DNA of 20,852 bases, taken from the IMG/VR virus record IMGVR_UViG_3300007344_000327, positions 1-20,852 of that record; one strand, given 5' to 3'. The position numbers were made by a program, and so were the translations under genes. The notes under the pieces were generated by a model. It did not search any database. It was not told the origin of the DNA and saw nothing but the letters and a program-made list of their open reading frames with translations. Shown piece by piece: positions 1-7,619 of this stretch (its first letter is position 1; every line of letters starts with the position of its first letter). Source of the stretch: a virus.

Positions 1-48
1 AAAACAGAACTGATGTGTAGGGGGGATGTCGGAGAGTTATTTTTTTTA

Positions 49-56
49 TAAATTTG
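49..56 (+). promoter_or_regulatory. Possible Bacteroidota -7 promoter box
   Basis: TAAATTTG fits the TAnnTTTG consensus and sits 4 bases before the ATG at 61. I see no -33 TTTG at the expected distance, and the spacing would give an almost leaderless message, so this may be chance in AT-rich DNA. Confidence 0.25.
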
Positions 57-60
57 AAGT

Positions 61-225
61 ATGGCAATTTATGTACAGCACGATAATAACAAAGACAACC
101 CTTGTGGGTATATTGTATGGGCGGATGACTTAATGGAGTTTGAAGCGTTTCAGGCAGCGTATGAACGTTTTCAGTATGCTATTGGCGATGTGCTTATAGA
201 GCTTGAAATTAAGCTGGAGGAGTGA
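61..225 (+). CDS. Hypothetical small protein, 54 residues
   Basis: A short complete frame begins MAIYVQHDNN and ends IKLEE before TGA at 223-225. It is acidic, with aromatic residues spaced through a likely amphipathic helix (EFEAFQAAYERFQYA). I recognise no family. The start ATG lies just behind an AT-rich stretch that contains TAAATTTG at 49-56, a match to the Bacteroidota -7 box. If that box is real, the transcript would be nearly leaderless. The gene is followed by about 70 AT-rich bases and then a clear terminator at 297-325, so it appears to be the last gene of the preceding transcription unit or a unit of its own. The TGA stop is relevant to the fibre question further on, because it is used here as an ordinary terminator. 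Confidence 0.6.
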   Translation: MAIYVQHDNNKDNPCGYIVWADDLMEFEAFQAAYERFQYAIGDVLIELEIKLEE

Positions 226-296
226 GTTATTATTTTTTTAGTAACTTAGGTGTGTTTCAAACAATACATTTTGTATTTAAGATTAATATTCTTTTG

Positions 297-325
297 CAGG
301 GGTCAACATGACTCCTGTTTTTTTT
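297..325 (+). terminator. Intrinsic terminator before the packaging region
   Basis: The arms CAGGGGTCA (297-305) and TGACTCCTG (309-317) pair over 9 bases with one G-T wobble and a 3-base loop, followed directly by eight T residues. This is a textbook intrinsic terminator. It separates the small gene at 61-225 from the operon beginning at 358. Confidence 0.85.
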
Positions 326-327
326 AG

Positions 328-335
328 TAGTTTTG
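328..335 (+). promoter_or_regulatory. Candidate -7 promoter box for the 358-1746 operon
   Basis: TAGTTTTG fits TAnnTTTG and lies two bases after the T-run of the terminator and 22 bases before the ATG at 358. The terminator-then-promoter arrangement suggests a true transcription-unit border. No convincing -33 element is present, since that position is occupied by the terminator stem. Confidence 0.4.
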
Positions 336-357
336 TATAGAACAAAAAATCAGGATT

Positions 358-771
358 ATGGCAAAATCAAAAAAATCGGCTACGCCGAACAATTTAGTGT
401 ATAACGCTGAAACAGAGCAGTACGAAATATTGCCTGGAGAAAAAGATGCACCACCGTTAGAAATGACTGAAGAATTGGAAGTAGAGCTTTTGGAGGGGGA
501 AAGGGAAAAGGAAGAAAAGAAAAGAGAAACTCGCAAGTCTACAGAGCATTATTCAAACGGAAAGCAAGAATGGAAATTATTGACTAAGACGTGGAATGAG
601 GTCTTAGGTTGGGAACACACCACAACAGTGATGCAGCTACCTACAGGGGTGCTGTTCTGTGTAAAAGAAGCAATCGGTCAAAAAGCAGATTCAACTACGA
701 CGTTTGTACCGGGATTGATCTTATCAGAGATTAACGGAAAAATTCACATAGCAAAAGGAGGAGAACTTTAA
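358..771 (+). CDS. Hypothetical protein, 137 residues
   Basis: I do not recognise this protein. It opens with a Lys/Ser-rich stretch (MAKSKKSATP), followed by a very acidic and charged middle (about residues 35-60, Glu and Lys rich, likely disordered or helical). A compact C-terminal part of about 75 residues is rich in aromatic and beta-forming residues (WKLLTKTWNEVLGWEHTTTV; VPGLILSEINGKIHIAKGG). It is the first gene of a tight cluster: only 2 bases separate its TAA from the next ATG. Its place directly upstream of the terminase gene would suit a small terminase subunit or a virion accessory protein, but nothing in the sequence proves either. Start chosen at the ATG behind the A-rich leader. 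Confidence 0.7.
   Translation: MAKSKKSATPNNLVYNAETEQYEILPGEKDAPPLEMTEELEVELLEGEREKEEKKRETRKSTEHYSNGKQEWKLLTKTWNEVLGWEHTTTVMQLPTGVLFCVKEAIGQKADSTTTFVPGLILSEINGKIHIAKGGEL
756..761 (+). promoter_or_regulatory. Possible Shine-Dalgarno for the 774 gene
   Basis: AGGAGG lies inside the last codons of the preceding gene (encoding KGGEL), 12 bases before the ATG at 774. The spacing is long and Bacteroidota rarely use such sites. It is the only strong match I noticed ahead of a gene here, so it may be coincidence. Confidence 0.25.
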
Positions 772-773
772 TC

Positions 774-1190
774 ATGGCAAAAGAACCTAAATTTTTAGAT
801 ACGATTAAGCTGGTCGTGTATTCAGACTTAATCAGCAAGATGACCGAAGATGCAGATCGTGCACGTTGGCAAGTACAAGCAGCTTACTATTACAAGCTTA
901 TGGATAAAACCCGTCAGGATGATTTACTCAAAGAGATTGAAGCAAAATCCGGAAAGTACCGGGAAAAGCTTCAGGGATTGTTAGACGAACTTTCCGAACG
1001 GATGACTTTAGATGTAGGACGCGATGTGAATTTTTCAAGACACAAGCAGTATTTTGAAGATAAGTTGATTAAGGAAAATCCAGTACTGCAACTTAATGAA
1101 TCAGAAATGAAACAGCGTTCTATTGAGATGCAGCAGAAAGAAGATGAAAAGCCGAAGAAAGGAAAGACCGTAAAATTGAAAAACAAGTAA
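774..1190 (+). CDS. Hypothetical helical protein, 138 residues
   Basis: The family is not recognised. The protein is almost wholly helix-forming and highly charged: a first half with aromatic clusters (RWQVQAAYYYKLMDK), then Lys/Glu heptad-like segments (about residues 40-75) and a Lys-rich tail ending KGKTVKLKNK that could contact nucleic acid. It sits between two other unknown genes with gaps of 2 and 1 bases, so the three are almost certainly co-translated. A basic-tailed helical protein next to the terminase could be a small terminase or DNA-handling protein, but I see no helix-turn-helix that I would defend. Confidence 0.7.
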   Translation: MAKEPKFLDTIKLVVYSDLISKMTEDADRARWQVQAAYYYKLMDKTRQDDLLKEIEAKSGKYREKLQGLLDELSERMTLDVGRDVNFSRHKQYFEDKLIKENPVLQLNESEMKQRSIEMQQKEDEKPKKGKTVKLKNK

Positions 1191-1191
1191 T

Positions 1192-1746
1192 ATGTATTTG
1201 GTGGAACTTGATCCGGGTACAGGCCTTGCGAAAATTGATGGCACTTATGACGGGGTGCGTGCTATCAAAGAATTTCGTGAGGTGATTAACGATCCTGAGT
1301 TAGGTGTTGAGTGTTTTACTGCAATTGCATTAGCTGCGGATTACTTGACACCTATTGGGCGTTATTCAGAAAAGGACAGACCGTACAAAGCTATGGAAAG
1401 CGTTGTTGGCGATCGCAGAGCGTTTGTGTGGGATCAAGAAAAAATACAAGCTTGTTTGATTAAGTATGAAGCATTGCAATTCGATGCCCGGTTGGAAAAA
1501 AAACGGACACTGGATTTCATGCTGCTTAATAAATTAGAAGAAATAAAATCAGAAGTAGAAGATGATAACAAGGTGAAGTTGTTCAAACAGTTATCTACCA
1601 TTGAGGGGTTGATTGATAAGTTCAATAACGATACAGCTGGGGTTGATATTCTTGATGGTAGTCCGGTACGTAATGGATATACCTTGCGTAGGTTAGAACA
1701 AAAGATACTTGATAAAAATTCGTTCTACAATAAGAGATTATCTTGA
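1192..1746 (+). CDS. Hypothetical protein upstream of terminase, 184 residues
   Basis: The family is not recognised. The N-terminal half (about residues 1-95) is mixed alpha/beta, with segments such as MYLVELDPGTGLAKIDGTYD and a helical stretch FTAIALAADYLTPIGRYSEK. The C-terminal half (about 95-184) is a long charged helix, likely a coiled coil (ARLEKKRTLDFMLLNKLEEI), suggesting oligomerisation. It starts one base after the previous stop and ends at TGA, 39 bases before a strong terminator, so it closes the 358-1746 operon. The acidic, helical C-terminus and position before TerL would be compatible with a small terminase subunit; this is positional inference only. Confidence 0.7.
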   Translation: MYLVELDPGTGLAKIDGTYDGVRAIKEFREVINDPELGVECFTAIALAADYLTPIGRYSEKDRPYKAMESVVGDRRAFVWDQEKIQACLIKYEALQFDARLEKKRTLDFMLLNKLEEIKSEVEDDNKVKLFKQLSTIEGLIDKFNNDTAGVDILDGSPVRNGYTLRRLEQKILDKNSFYNKRLS

Positions 1747-1784
1747 ACATGTTTTTCTCTGATTTTTACTTGTTCAAAATTGAA

Positions 1785-1819
1785 GGGGAGTATGCCAAAA
1801 CTCCCCTTTTTAATTTTTT
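1785..1819 (+). terminator. Intrinsic terminator between the hypothetical operon and TerL
   Basis: The arms GGGGAGT (1785-1791) and ACTCCCC (1800-1806) pair perfectly over 7 bases with an 8-base loop, followed by TTTTT-AA-TTTTTT. A weaker inverted repeat, TTGAACA (1743-1749) with TGTTCAA (1771-1777), surrounds the preceding stop codon. The same GGGGAG/CTCCCC core recurs in the hairpin after the capsid gene. Confidence 0.85.
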
Positions 1820-1844
1820 GCTATTTTTACTAAAAAAATAAACA

Positions 1845-4109
1845 ATGTCGTTAGCTCCTAAATCAGTACTTAAAGAAAATCATAGTGTACGGAGTGATAA
1901 CTACAACCCAACAGGAAGAAACAATTATTGGGAATTTGAAATTCCTGAAGTAGATGAACACTTTCATTCCAAACACTACTCACCGCTTGTTTATGAGGAA
2001 ATTCCATACATGGAACCCGGCACCCTTGAATACGATGATTTTTGGGATGAACAAGATCGCAGATGCTTAGAGGGGTATGCGCCGGTGGTCGATGGCGTTC
2101 AATATCCACGTATTACCGGACCGCATTATTTCTACCTCAACAACTTGCAAATTATGATGTTGCGAGAGGGGGATACCAAAAAACGATTGCATTATCCATA
2201 CTACCGCGTGTTGGATCATATGTTATTTTTAGAAATTGAAAAGGCGGGGTTACTCGGGTACGGTTTAATAATCGGTAAAGCCCGGCGTATGGGATTGTCT
2301 TACATTGGTGACTGTATGACCATTTGGAATATGTTGTTTTCAAAAGACAATGAAGTGGCTATTGGTGCCGGAAAAGAAGATAAAGCTTTAGAGCTGTTTC
2401 AAAAAGTCCAAAAATCTTTAGAGAACATTCGGGAAGAATACAAAGTATCTTATAAAAAAAGCAAGAACTTTTTAAAGTTCACCTACCGATTTTCAGAAAA
2501 CAAAGTTGTCAAAGAAGAAGGTATTGGAAGTGAACTTACTGTCAAAACATTTTTTAGCGACCCGTCTGCATTTGAAGGTGGGTCGTATTCTTTTTTCATC
2601 TTTGAGGAAATCGGACTGCAAGACAACCTCATCAAATCCTACAAAGCTTCTGAACCATGTTTTATGGAGGGTGGTATTCAATTCGGAGTACCCATGCTTT
2701 ACGGTACAGGTGGGGAAGTAGATAAAGGATCGAAAGATATGAAAACCATGTGGGAGAATCCGGGTGCCTACAACTTAAAAAAAATATTCATTCCGGCGTA
2801 TATGTACTATCCTGGTCGTAGTAATGAAGATGGAGAAAATAGCGACGAACAACCAAACTTCTTTGATATTCGTACCGGACGTACTGATGAAATCAAAGCG
2901 TTGAAAGATATTTTAGAACGCAGACGTAAAGCAAGTAAATCCAAAGAAGGATATATCAAGGAAATTCAATCAAGACCTACGGAAGAAGGACACATTTTCT
3001 TAAAGACTTCCGGAGGACAGCTCAATCGATTGTTACTCAACAATCAGTTGCAAACCATTTACGATACCGATCCGCCGTACAAGGTAAAAAAAGGTCGCTT
3101 GGAGTGGGTGTACAATCCGGAATTGGAATTTAGCTTGTCGCGATGCCATACGCAAAAAGAACGCGATAAAATACATATTGCCAATAACAGTGGTGTTAAG
3201 TTCATAGAAGATGCTACCGGCACGGTACGCATCATAGCAAAGCCAATCAATGAAGAAGGGATGCCGTACTTGGCAGATATTGGCGGTGTCGATTCTTATG
3301 ACCAGACTACCGAAGAAAAGAAAGGTTCCTTTGGAGCTTCTGTAATTTACCGATGTTTTACAGGAATGTCGCAAGATTACAACATGCCGGTAGCCTTTAT
3401 TCAGGAAAAAGGCGATGCCAGTAGTGATGATTTATTTTACCATAATTCGTTGAAATTAGCAGTCTATTACAGAACAAAGATGCTTGTCGAGTATTCAAAA
3501 GTGATGATTATCAACTACTTTGAAGATACACGCGCAGAAAAGTACTTGTGTGAAAAGCCTATTCTAAGAAGTGAATCTATTGCCAATAAAGGACGTCAGC
3601 GTTATGGAGTACACATGACTACTGAAATGAAAAATATTGTTACCAGACTTTTAAAGCATGAAGTCAATAAGAATTGTGGAAACATTTGGTCCGATGAAAT
3701 TATTTTAGATCTGATTGACTACGGTGATGAAAACACGGATATCGCTATGGCTCTTGGTATGTGTCTAATTCAGAAACTTGATATGTTTGATTATATTGCA
3801 GAAGATTTAGAACGTTACGATCAAGGAGATGTGTTAATGGACATGGCGTTTTATGAATTTTCTAACGGACAAGTTAGAGAAAATGTATACGGGCAAACTG
3901 ACGTTTCTGTCAATAATATTGAAGTGTTTGACCCGCGAAAACACCTCGAAGGAGAGGAAAGAAAAAAATATCTTAACTTTATGGCTATGAAAGAGAAACA
4001 ACGTCAAGAAGCGTTGGAAAGAAACCGTGAGCTACAAACTAAACAACACGATGATATTTTTGTTGAGCAAGTGAAAGAAGAAATAGAAAAACGTAAACAG
4101 TATGAATGA
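1845..4109 (+). CDS. terL: Terminase large subunit (TerL)
   Basis: This is the ATP-driven DNA packaging motor and headful/site nuclease that docks on the portal. The 754 residues are in the range of large Bacteroidota-phage terminases. The ATPase domain shows a deviant Walker A (GKARRMGLS, residues 144-152, with the Lys early as in many phage terminases), a Walker B with catalytic Glu (FFIFEE, 250-255) and a coupling-type GTG motif (YGTGG, 286-290). The RNase H-fold nuclease domain has candidate metal-binding acids at GGVDSYD (Asp483), VEYSK (Glu549) and TDIAMALG (Asp632). A charged C-terminal helix (about 705-754) follows. Its final codons overlap the portal gene by 8 bases. The stop is TGA followed at once by TAG, so read-through would add one residue. 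A strong terminator precedes it, but I see no clear promoter of its own. Confidence 0.93.
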   Translation: MSLAPKSVLKENHSVRSDNYNPTGRNNYWEFEIPEVDEHFHSKHYSPLVYEEIPYMEPGTLEYDDFWDEQDRRCLEGYAPVVDGVQYPRITGPHYFYLNNLQIMMLREGDTKKRLHYPYYRVLDHMLFLEIEKAGLLGYGLIIGKARRMGLSYIGDCMTIWNMLFSKDNEVAIGAGKEDKALELFQKVQKSLENIREEYKVSYKKSKNFLKFTYRFSENKVVKEEGIGSELTVKTFFSDPSAFEGGSYSFFIFEEIGLQDNLIKSYKASEPCFMEGGIQFGVPMLYGTGGEVDKGSKDMKTMWENPGAYNLKKIFIPAYMYYPGRSNEDGENSDEQPNFFDIRTGRTDEIKALKDILERRRKASKSKEGYIKEIQSRPTEEGHIFLKTSGGQLNRLLLNNQLQTIYDTDPPYKVKKGRLEWVYNPELEFSLSRCHTQKERDKIHIANNSGVKFIEDATGTVRIIAKPINEEGMPYLADIGGVDSYDQTTEEKKGSFGASVIYRCFTGMSQDYNMPVAFIQEKGDASSDDLFYHNSLKLAVYYRTKMLVEYSKVMIINYFEDTRAEKYLCEKPILRSESIANKGRQRYGVHMTTEMKNIVTRLLKHEVNKNCGNIWSDEIILDLIDYGDENTDIAMALGMCLIQKLDMFDYIAEDLERYDQGDVLMDMAFYEFSNGQVRENVYGQTDVSVNNIEVFDPRKHLEGEERKKYLNFMAMKEKQRQEALERNRELQTKQHDDIFVEQVKEEIEKRKQYE

Positions 4110-6426
4110 TAGACACTTCCAAATCCCTAATCAGCGCGTGCCTGAATCGAAGTGGACAAAAAAATATTACATTGAGCACGCCAATCGTATGATTGAATTT
4201 TCTGGTTCTGACGAATATTTGTTAAGAACAGAAACAATCGCAAAGCTTTATCGGAAATATTCTTGTGAACTTTCAGAAAAAGACGTTGAATTAAACAAAG
4301 GACTTACGCATCAGTATGGTTATGATTTAGGAATTGAATACATGGTATATCCATTGTGTGAAATGATTGTTGACCAACTTGTAGGTGAGTACATTTCTTT
4401 GCCATTGCGCAGAAAGGTCTATGCAATGAATAAAGACGCTGTAAATAAAAAACTTGACGAACTCGTTAAGTATGTGTCTGAAGAAATATTCAGAGAGCTG
4501 AATGAAAAATTAACTCCTGAATTAGGATTCACTCCGGAAACAGCAAATCCTGAAGTTGATCTGCCAGATGATATTGAAACGTTTTTTGAAAAAAATTACA
4601 AAACACTTTCCGAAGAATTAGGTGATGACCTTATCGAACATTTTTTAGAAGTCTTGAAAGAAAAGCGCAAAATTAAAACGCTACTTCAAGACTTTTTAAT
4701 TGGAGAAGAATGCACGTTGTACATGGGGTGTAAAAACGGACACCCTACTATTGAGCGTGCGCGTTTTGACGAACATTATATCGATGTGGATCCTAATGAA
4801 GAAATTCAAACAAATCCACAAATATTCGCGTTCTTTCCTTTGATGACTAAAAATGACATTCTAAATGAATACGGTGAAGAACTTACGGAAGAACAATTGA
4901 AAAAAGTCGATGAGGTTTTTGAACGCATGGATCAAAACATGCTTGTCAATCAACCGTTTTCGTATGGGAAAGGTAATTTGCAATTAACCAATAGTCATCC
5001 GTATGCAAATTGTGAAAAGGGTGTTTCTTATAAAGATTGGTACGATACCCGTTCTTCACACCGTTTACGTGTGTTGAAGATGAAGTGGAAATCTCGCAAA
5101 ATCGTAAATGTAAAAATTCATAAAAACAAGTATACCGGAGAAGATGTATATACAATCTTAAAAGAAGATGAAAAGCCACGTAATCGCGATAGAGTTAAAA
5201 AACTATCAGTAGAGGTGGTTCGATGTATAGAAATGCTTGGTCCGGAAATCTTATTAAAATACGGAGTAGACACAGAAGATCGTTTGACCTACATTGACAA
5301 TCAAAAGAAAGTGCATTTACCAGTAGTTTCTATTAAAGGTCGCAACACTATGTACTCTACTGAAAACCGTTCTGTAGTTTCTAAAATTGCTCCATTACAA
5401 AAAATAGCATCAGATATGCTATTTGAATTACGATTGTCTATGAAAGCAAATGACGGTCAGGTAATGGTGTATGATATTGCGCAAATTCCAAAACAATTCG
5501 TAGATAGTTACGGTACCAAAAAAGCATTAAATCGAATGCTGCACCATATCAAAAAAGATAAGATCATTTTCTTTAATTCTAAAGACAACGGAACCCGTAA
5601 CACCTTCAATCAGTTTACCTCGTTAAATTTATCCAATAAAGGACATACCCAAGAAATCATCAATGCTTTAATGCTTATTGAAGAATTGGCTCGTAAGTTT
5701 GTCGGGCTTTCTAAAGAACGTTCTGGAGAGGTTGGACAATACCAAACAGCTTCAGGAACGGAACGAGCAGTTCTGGGTTCTAATGCGCGCACAGAAATTT
5801 ACTTCAATCCATTTGATGAATTTGTACAATCCATGCTTGGTAAGATGCTTTTAAAATCTAAGAAAGTATACAAAAAAGGACAAGTATTTTCGTATGTATT
5901 TGGAGATATGAAAGCAAAATTCTTAACTATTTTTGGAGATTTTTTCTTAGAGGATTTAGGCGTTTATATTGGAAATCGATTTAAAGACAAAAAAGACAAA
6001 GATCTTATCGATCAGGCAGCTGTTCAAGCATTAGGTAATGCTACAGAACGTGAGTTGATTTTAGACCTCATCAATACGCTTGAAGCAGATAGTGCTTCTG
6101 AAAGTAAAGCTATTTTAGAGAAAGGATTGAAAGCTTTTGAAAAACTTCAAGCTGAAAACGCACAAGCGGCACAAGCTGCCGAACAAGCACAGCGCGAGCA
6201 TGATAAAGCAATTGAAGATGAAAAGAATAAGTTGGTTCGAGAAGGACACCAAAAAGACATTCTTATTGCCAAAATTTATGCGAACAATAAAACAACAACA
6301 TTACAAGATCAATTAAATTCTCAAGAGCTTCAAACAGCAGCAAAACTTGACCATGAGTTACTCATGAAAGAAGTGGAAGCGGCTCAACAAGCTTCGGCCC
6401 CGGCAACGCCAAAAAAAGAGAAATAA
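4102..6426 (+). CDS. Portal protein
   Basis: This is the likely dodecameric portal at the unique capsid vertex, through which DNA enters and leaves. The call rests on position directly after and overlapping TerL, size (774 residues, typical of crAss-like portals) and fold signs. The N-terminus is helical and aromatic (WTKKYYIEHANRMIEFSG), there is a long helical clip/stem region around residues 115-200, and a mixed wing domain. A well-ordered middle (about 425-610) includes the segment GQYQTASGTERAVLGSN, where portals of this type have a conserved loop. From about residue 673 the tail becomes an Ala/Gln/Lys/Glu-rich coiled coil ending in PATPKKEK, which could form the barrel. The 8-base overlap with TerL suggests translational coupling. 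An upstream phage with fused protease was considered; I see no protease motif. Confidence 0.85.
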   Translation: MNDRHFQIPNQRVPESKWTKKYYIEHANRMIEFSGSDEYLLRTETIAKLYRKYSCELSEKDVELNKGLTHQYGYDLGIEYMVYPLCEMIVDQLVGEYISLPLRRKVYAMNKDAVNKKLDELVKYVSEEIFRELNEKLTPELGFTPETANPEVDLPDDIETFFEKNYKTLSEELGDDLIEHFLEVLKEKRKIKTLLQDFLIGEECTLYMGCKNGHPTIERARFDEHYIDVDPNEEIQTNPQIFAFFPLMTKNDILNEYGEELTEEQLKKVDEVFERMDQNMLVNQPFSYGKGNLQLTNSHPYANCEKGVSYKDWYDTRSSHRLRVLKMKWKSRKIVNVKIHKNKYTGEDVYTILKEDEKPRNRDRVKKLSVEVVRCIEMLGPEILLKYGVDTEDRLTYIDNQKKVHLPVVSIKGRNTMYSTENRSVVSKIAPLQKIASDMLFELRLSMKANDGQVMVYDIAQIPKQFVDSYGTKKALNRMLHHIKKDKIIFFNSKDNGTRNTFNQFTSLNLSNKGHTQEIINALMLIEELARKFVGLSKERSGEVGQYQTASGTERAVLGSNARTEIYFNPFDEFVQSMLGKMLLKSKKVYKKGQVFSYVFGDMKAKFLTIFGDFFLEDLGVYIGNRFKDKKDKDLIDQAAVQALGNATERELILDLINTLEADSASESKAILEKGLKAFEKLQAENAQAAQAAEQAQREHDKAIEDEKNKLVREGHQKDILIAKIYANNKTTTLQDQLNSQELQTAAKLDHELLMKEVEAAQQASAPATPKKEK

Positions 6427-6435
6427 TTAATTTCA

Positions 6436-6443
6436 TACATTTG
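6436..6443 (+). promoter_or_regulatory. Candidate -7 promoter box for scaffold and capsid genes
   Basis: TACATTTG fits TAnnTTTG in the 43-base gap after the portal gene. It is 26 bases before the scaffold ATG, a plausible transcription start distance. No -33 TTTG is seen upstream, so the call rests on the -7 box and position alone. Confidence 0.4.
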
Positions 6444-6469
6444 TATTAACCTAAAATCAGTAAAAAAAT

Positions 6470-7489
6470 ATGGCACAAGAAGGCAACATCAGAAAAGACC
6501 CAATGGAATTGGAAGAAGGATTTTTCGATCAACAGGATATGGCGACCGAAGATGAATTTAAAAATAATTTTACAAGTATGTTCACCCAAGATCCTCCGGC
6601 GGCGGCACAAGAAATACCTGCGGGATCTCCACCAGGTGTAAATCTTGACGAAGAAGGCAACCCTATCACGGAGGGTCAAGGTGAAGAAGACTTGGATTTT
6701 GACGCTTCATTAGAAGCGGCTGAAAAAGAAGAAATTGAAAAGTTCAATAAAATTTTGAATACAGATTTCAAATCCATTAACGAGTTAAAGGAACACTTCA
6801 AAAAAGAAGAACCAGGAAACACGCAAGAGATTGAATTTGAAAGAGATCAAAAAACATTGGACTATCACAACAAGGTGTTGAATTATAATGATGAAGATAT
6901 TATTCGTCATGATATTTACATGGATATGTTGGATCATCCAGAAATGAAAAACTGGGACCAAGAAACCATGATTAATCACATCAACAGTCAAGTCGAATCA
7001 ATGAAAGAGGTTGGACAGTTGAGATACAATGCTAAAAACGTTAGATACTCTATTGAAGCTAAACGAGATAAACTTAATGCAAAAGTTCAAGAGCATGAAC
7101 GCGTTAAAAATATGTCTATTCAAGAACGTGAGAATGAACGTAAAAGCAAAATTCAAGAAAAAGTAAGTGAAATATATAAAGAAAAAAAATTCTTGGGAAT
7201 AACACCGTCAAAAGCAGACTTATTGGAAGCTTATAATACGGTAACCCAAAATAAGCATTTGGATAAATTAAAAGACCGTCCGGACGTAGCTGTAGAATTT
7301 GAGTTATACCTCAAGCATAGAGATACCATTCTCAAAAACTTGGGGAAACCAAATTTCAACGCTGGGGTAAAGAGCACTCTCAATAAATTGGGGCTATCCG
7401 ACTCATCACAAACCGGTGAATATGTTCAGGGTAAGAACACAAACCAGGACGACGGCGATCTTACTTTTAGTGAGCTTTTTGTGAAATAA
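6470..7489 (+). CDS. Probable head scaffolding protein
   Basis: The 339-residue protein lies between portal and major capsid genes, the usual place of a scaffold. Its composition fits: residues 1-95 are acidic and low in order (Glu, Asp, Pro and Gly rich, e.g. EEGNPITEGQGEEDLDFDA), residues 95-265 are long charged helices with coiled-coil character, and the C-terminus (about 290-339) is a small basic-to-acidic segment ending DDGDLTFSELFVK. Scaffolds typically bind capsid protein through a short C-terminal helix. No Ser-His-Asp or other protease signature is visible, so a maturation protease is not supported. The start is the ATG behind AGTAAAAAAAT. The leader carries AACCTAAAATC, related to the leaders of the capsid gene and of the 13349 gene. 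No sequence homology is recognised; the role is inferred from context and composition. Confidence 0.65.
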   Translation: MAQEGNIRKDPMELEEGFFDQQDMATEDEFKNNFTSMFTQDPPAAAQEIPAGSPPGVNLDEEGNPITEGQGEEDLDFDASLEAAEKEEIEKFNKILNTDFKSINELKEHFKKEEPGNTQEIEFERDQKTLDYHNKVLNYNDEDIIRHDIYMDMLDHPEMKNWDQETMINHINSQVESMKEVGQLRYNAKNVRYSIEAKRDKLNAKVQEHERVKNMSIQERENERKSKIQEKVSEIYKEKKFLGITPSKADLLEAYNTVTQNKHLDKLKDRPDVAVEFELYLKHRDTILKNLGKPNFNAGVKSTLNKLGLSDSSQTGEYVQGKNTNQDDGDLTFSELFVK

Positions 7490-7600
7490 GTGATAGGCAA
7501 AGCTAATCACTCACAAAAAACAATAAAAGAATTTACCAATGCTCGGTAGTATCTTCAGGGCAGGGCTATGAAGGTAAACCATTTTTTAAATCAATTGTTG

Positions 7601-7619
7601 AATCCTAAAAATTTAAAAA
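7601..7619 (+). promoter_or_regulatory. Shared leader motif before the capsid gene
   Basis: AATCCTAAAAATTTAAAAA ends exactly at the GTG start. The leader of the 13349 gene has AATCCTAAATCTTTAAATT at the same distance, 15 of 19 bases identical. This may be a translation-enhancing A-rich leader. The rest of the 130-base gap (7490-7600) holds no convincing gene, only 10- and 29-codon mini-frames at 7539 and 7568. Confidence 0.45.

Noticed and set aside
1-60. Possible end of an upstream gene
   Set aside because: Two frames are open for a few codons (to TAG at 18-20 or TAA at 49-51), but the stretch is too short to choose a frame or show coding character.
3033-3374. A 113-codon minus-strand frame inside TerL
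   Set aside because: It lies within the well supported terminase coding sequence, has no leader features and an implausible Phe/Cys-rich composition.
3782-3789. TAnnTTTG box (TATGTTTG) inside TerL
   Set aside because: It lies within coding sequence and far from any start; such matches are expected by chance in AT-rich DNA. It also shows that the intergenic boxes should be treated with caution.
7490-7510. Inverted repeat GTGAT...ATCAC after the scaffold gene
   Set aside because: The stem is short with a mismatch, and it is followed by A-rich rather than T-rich DNA, so it does not look like a terminator.
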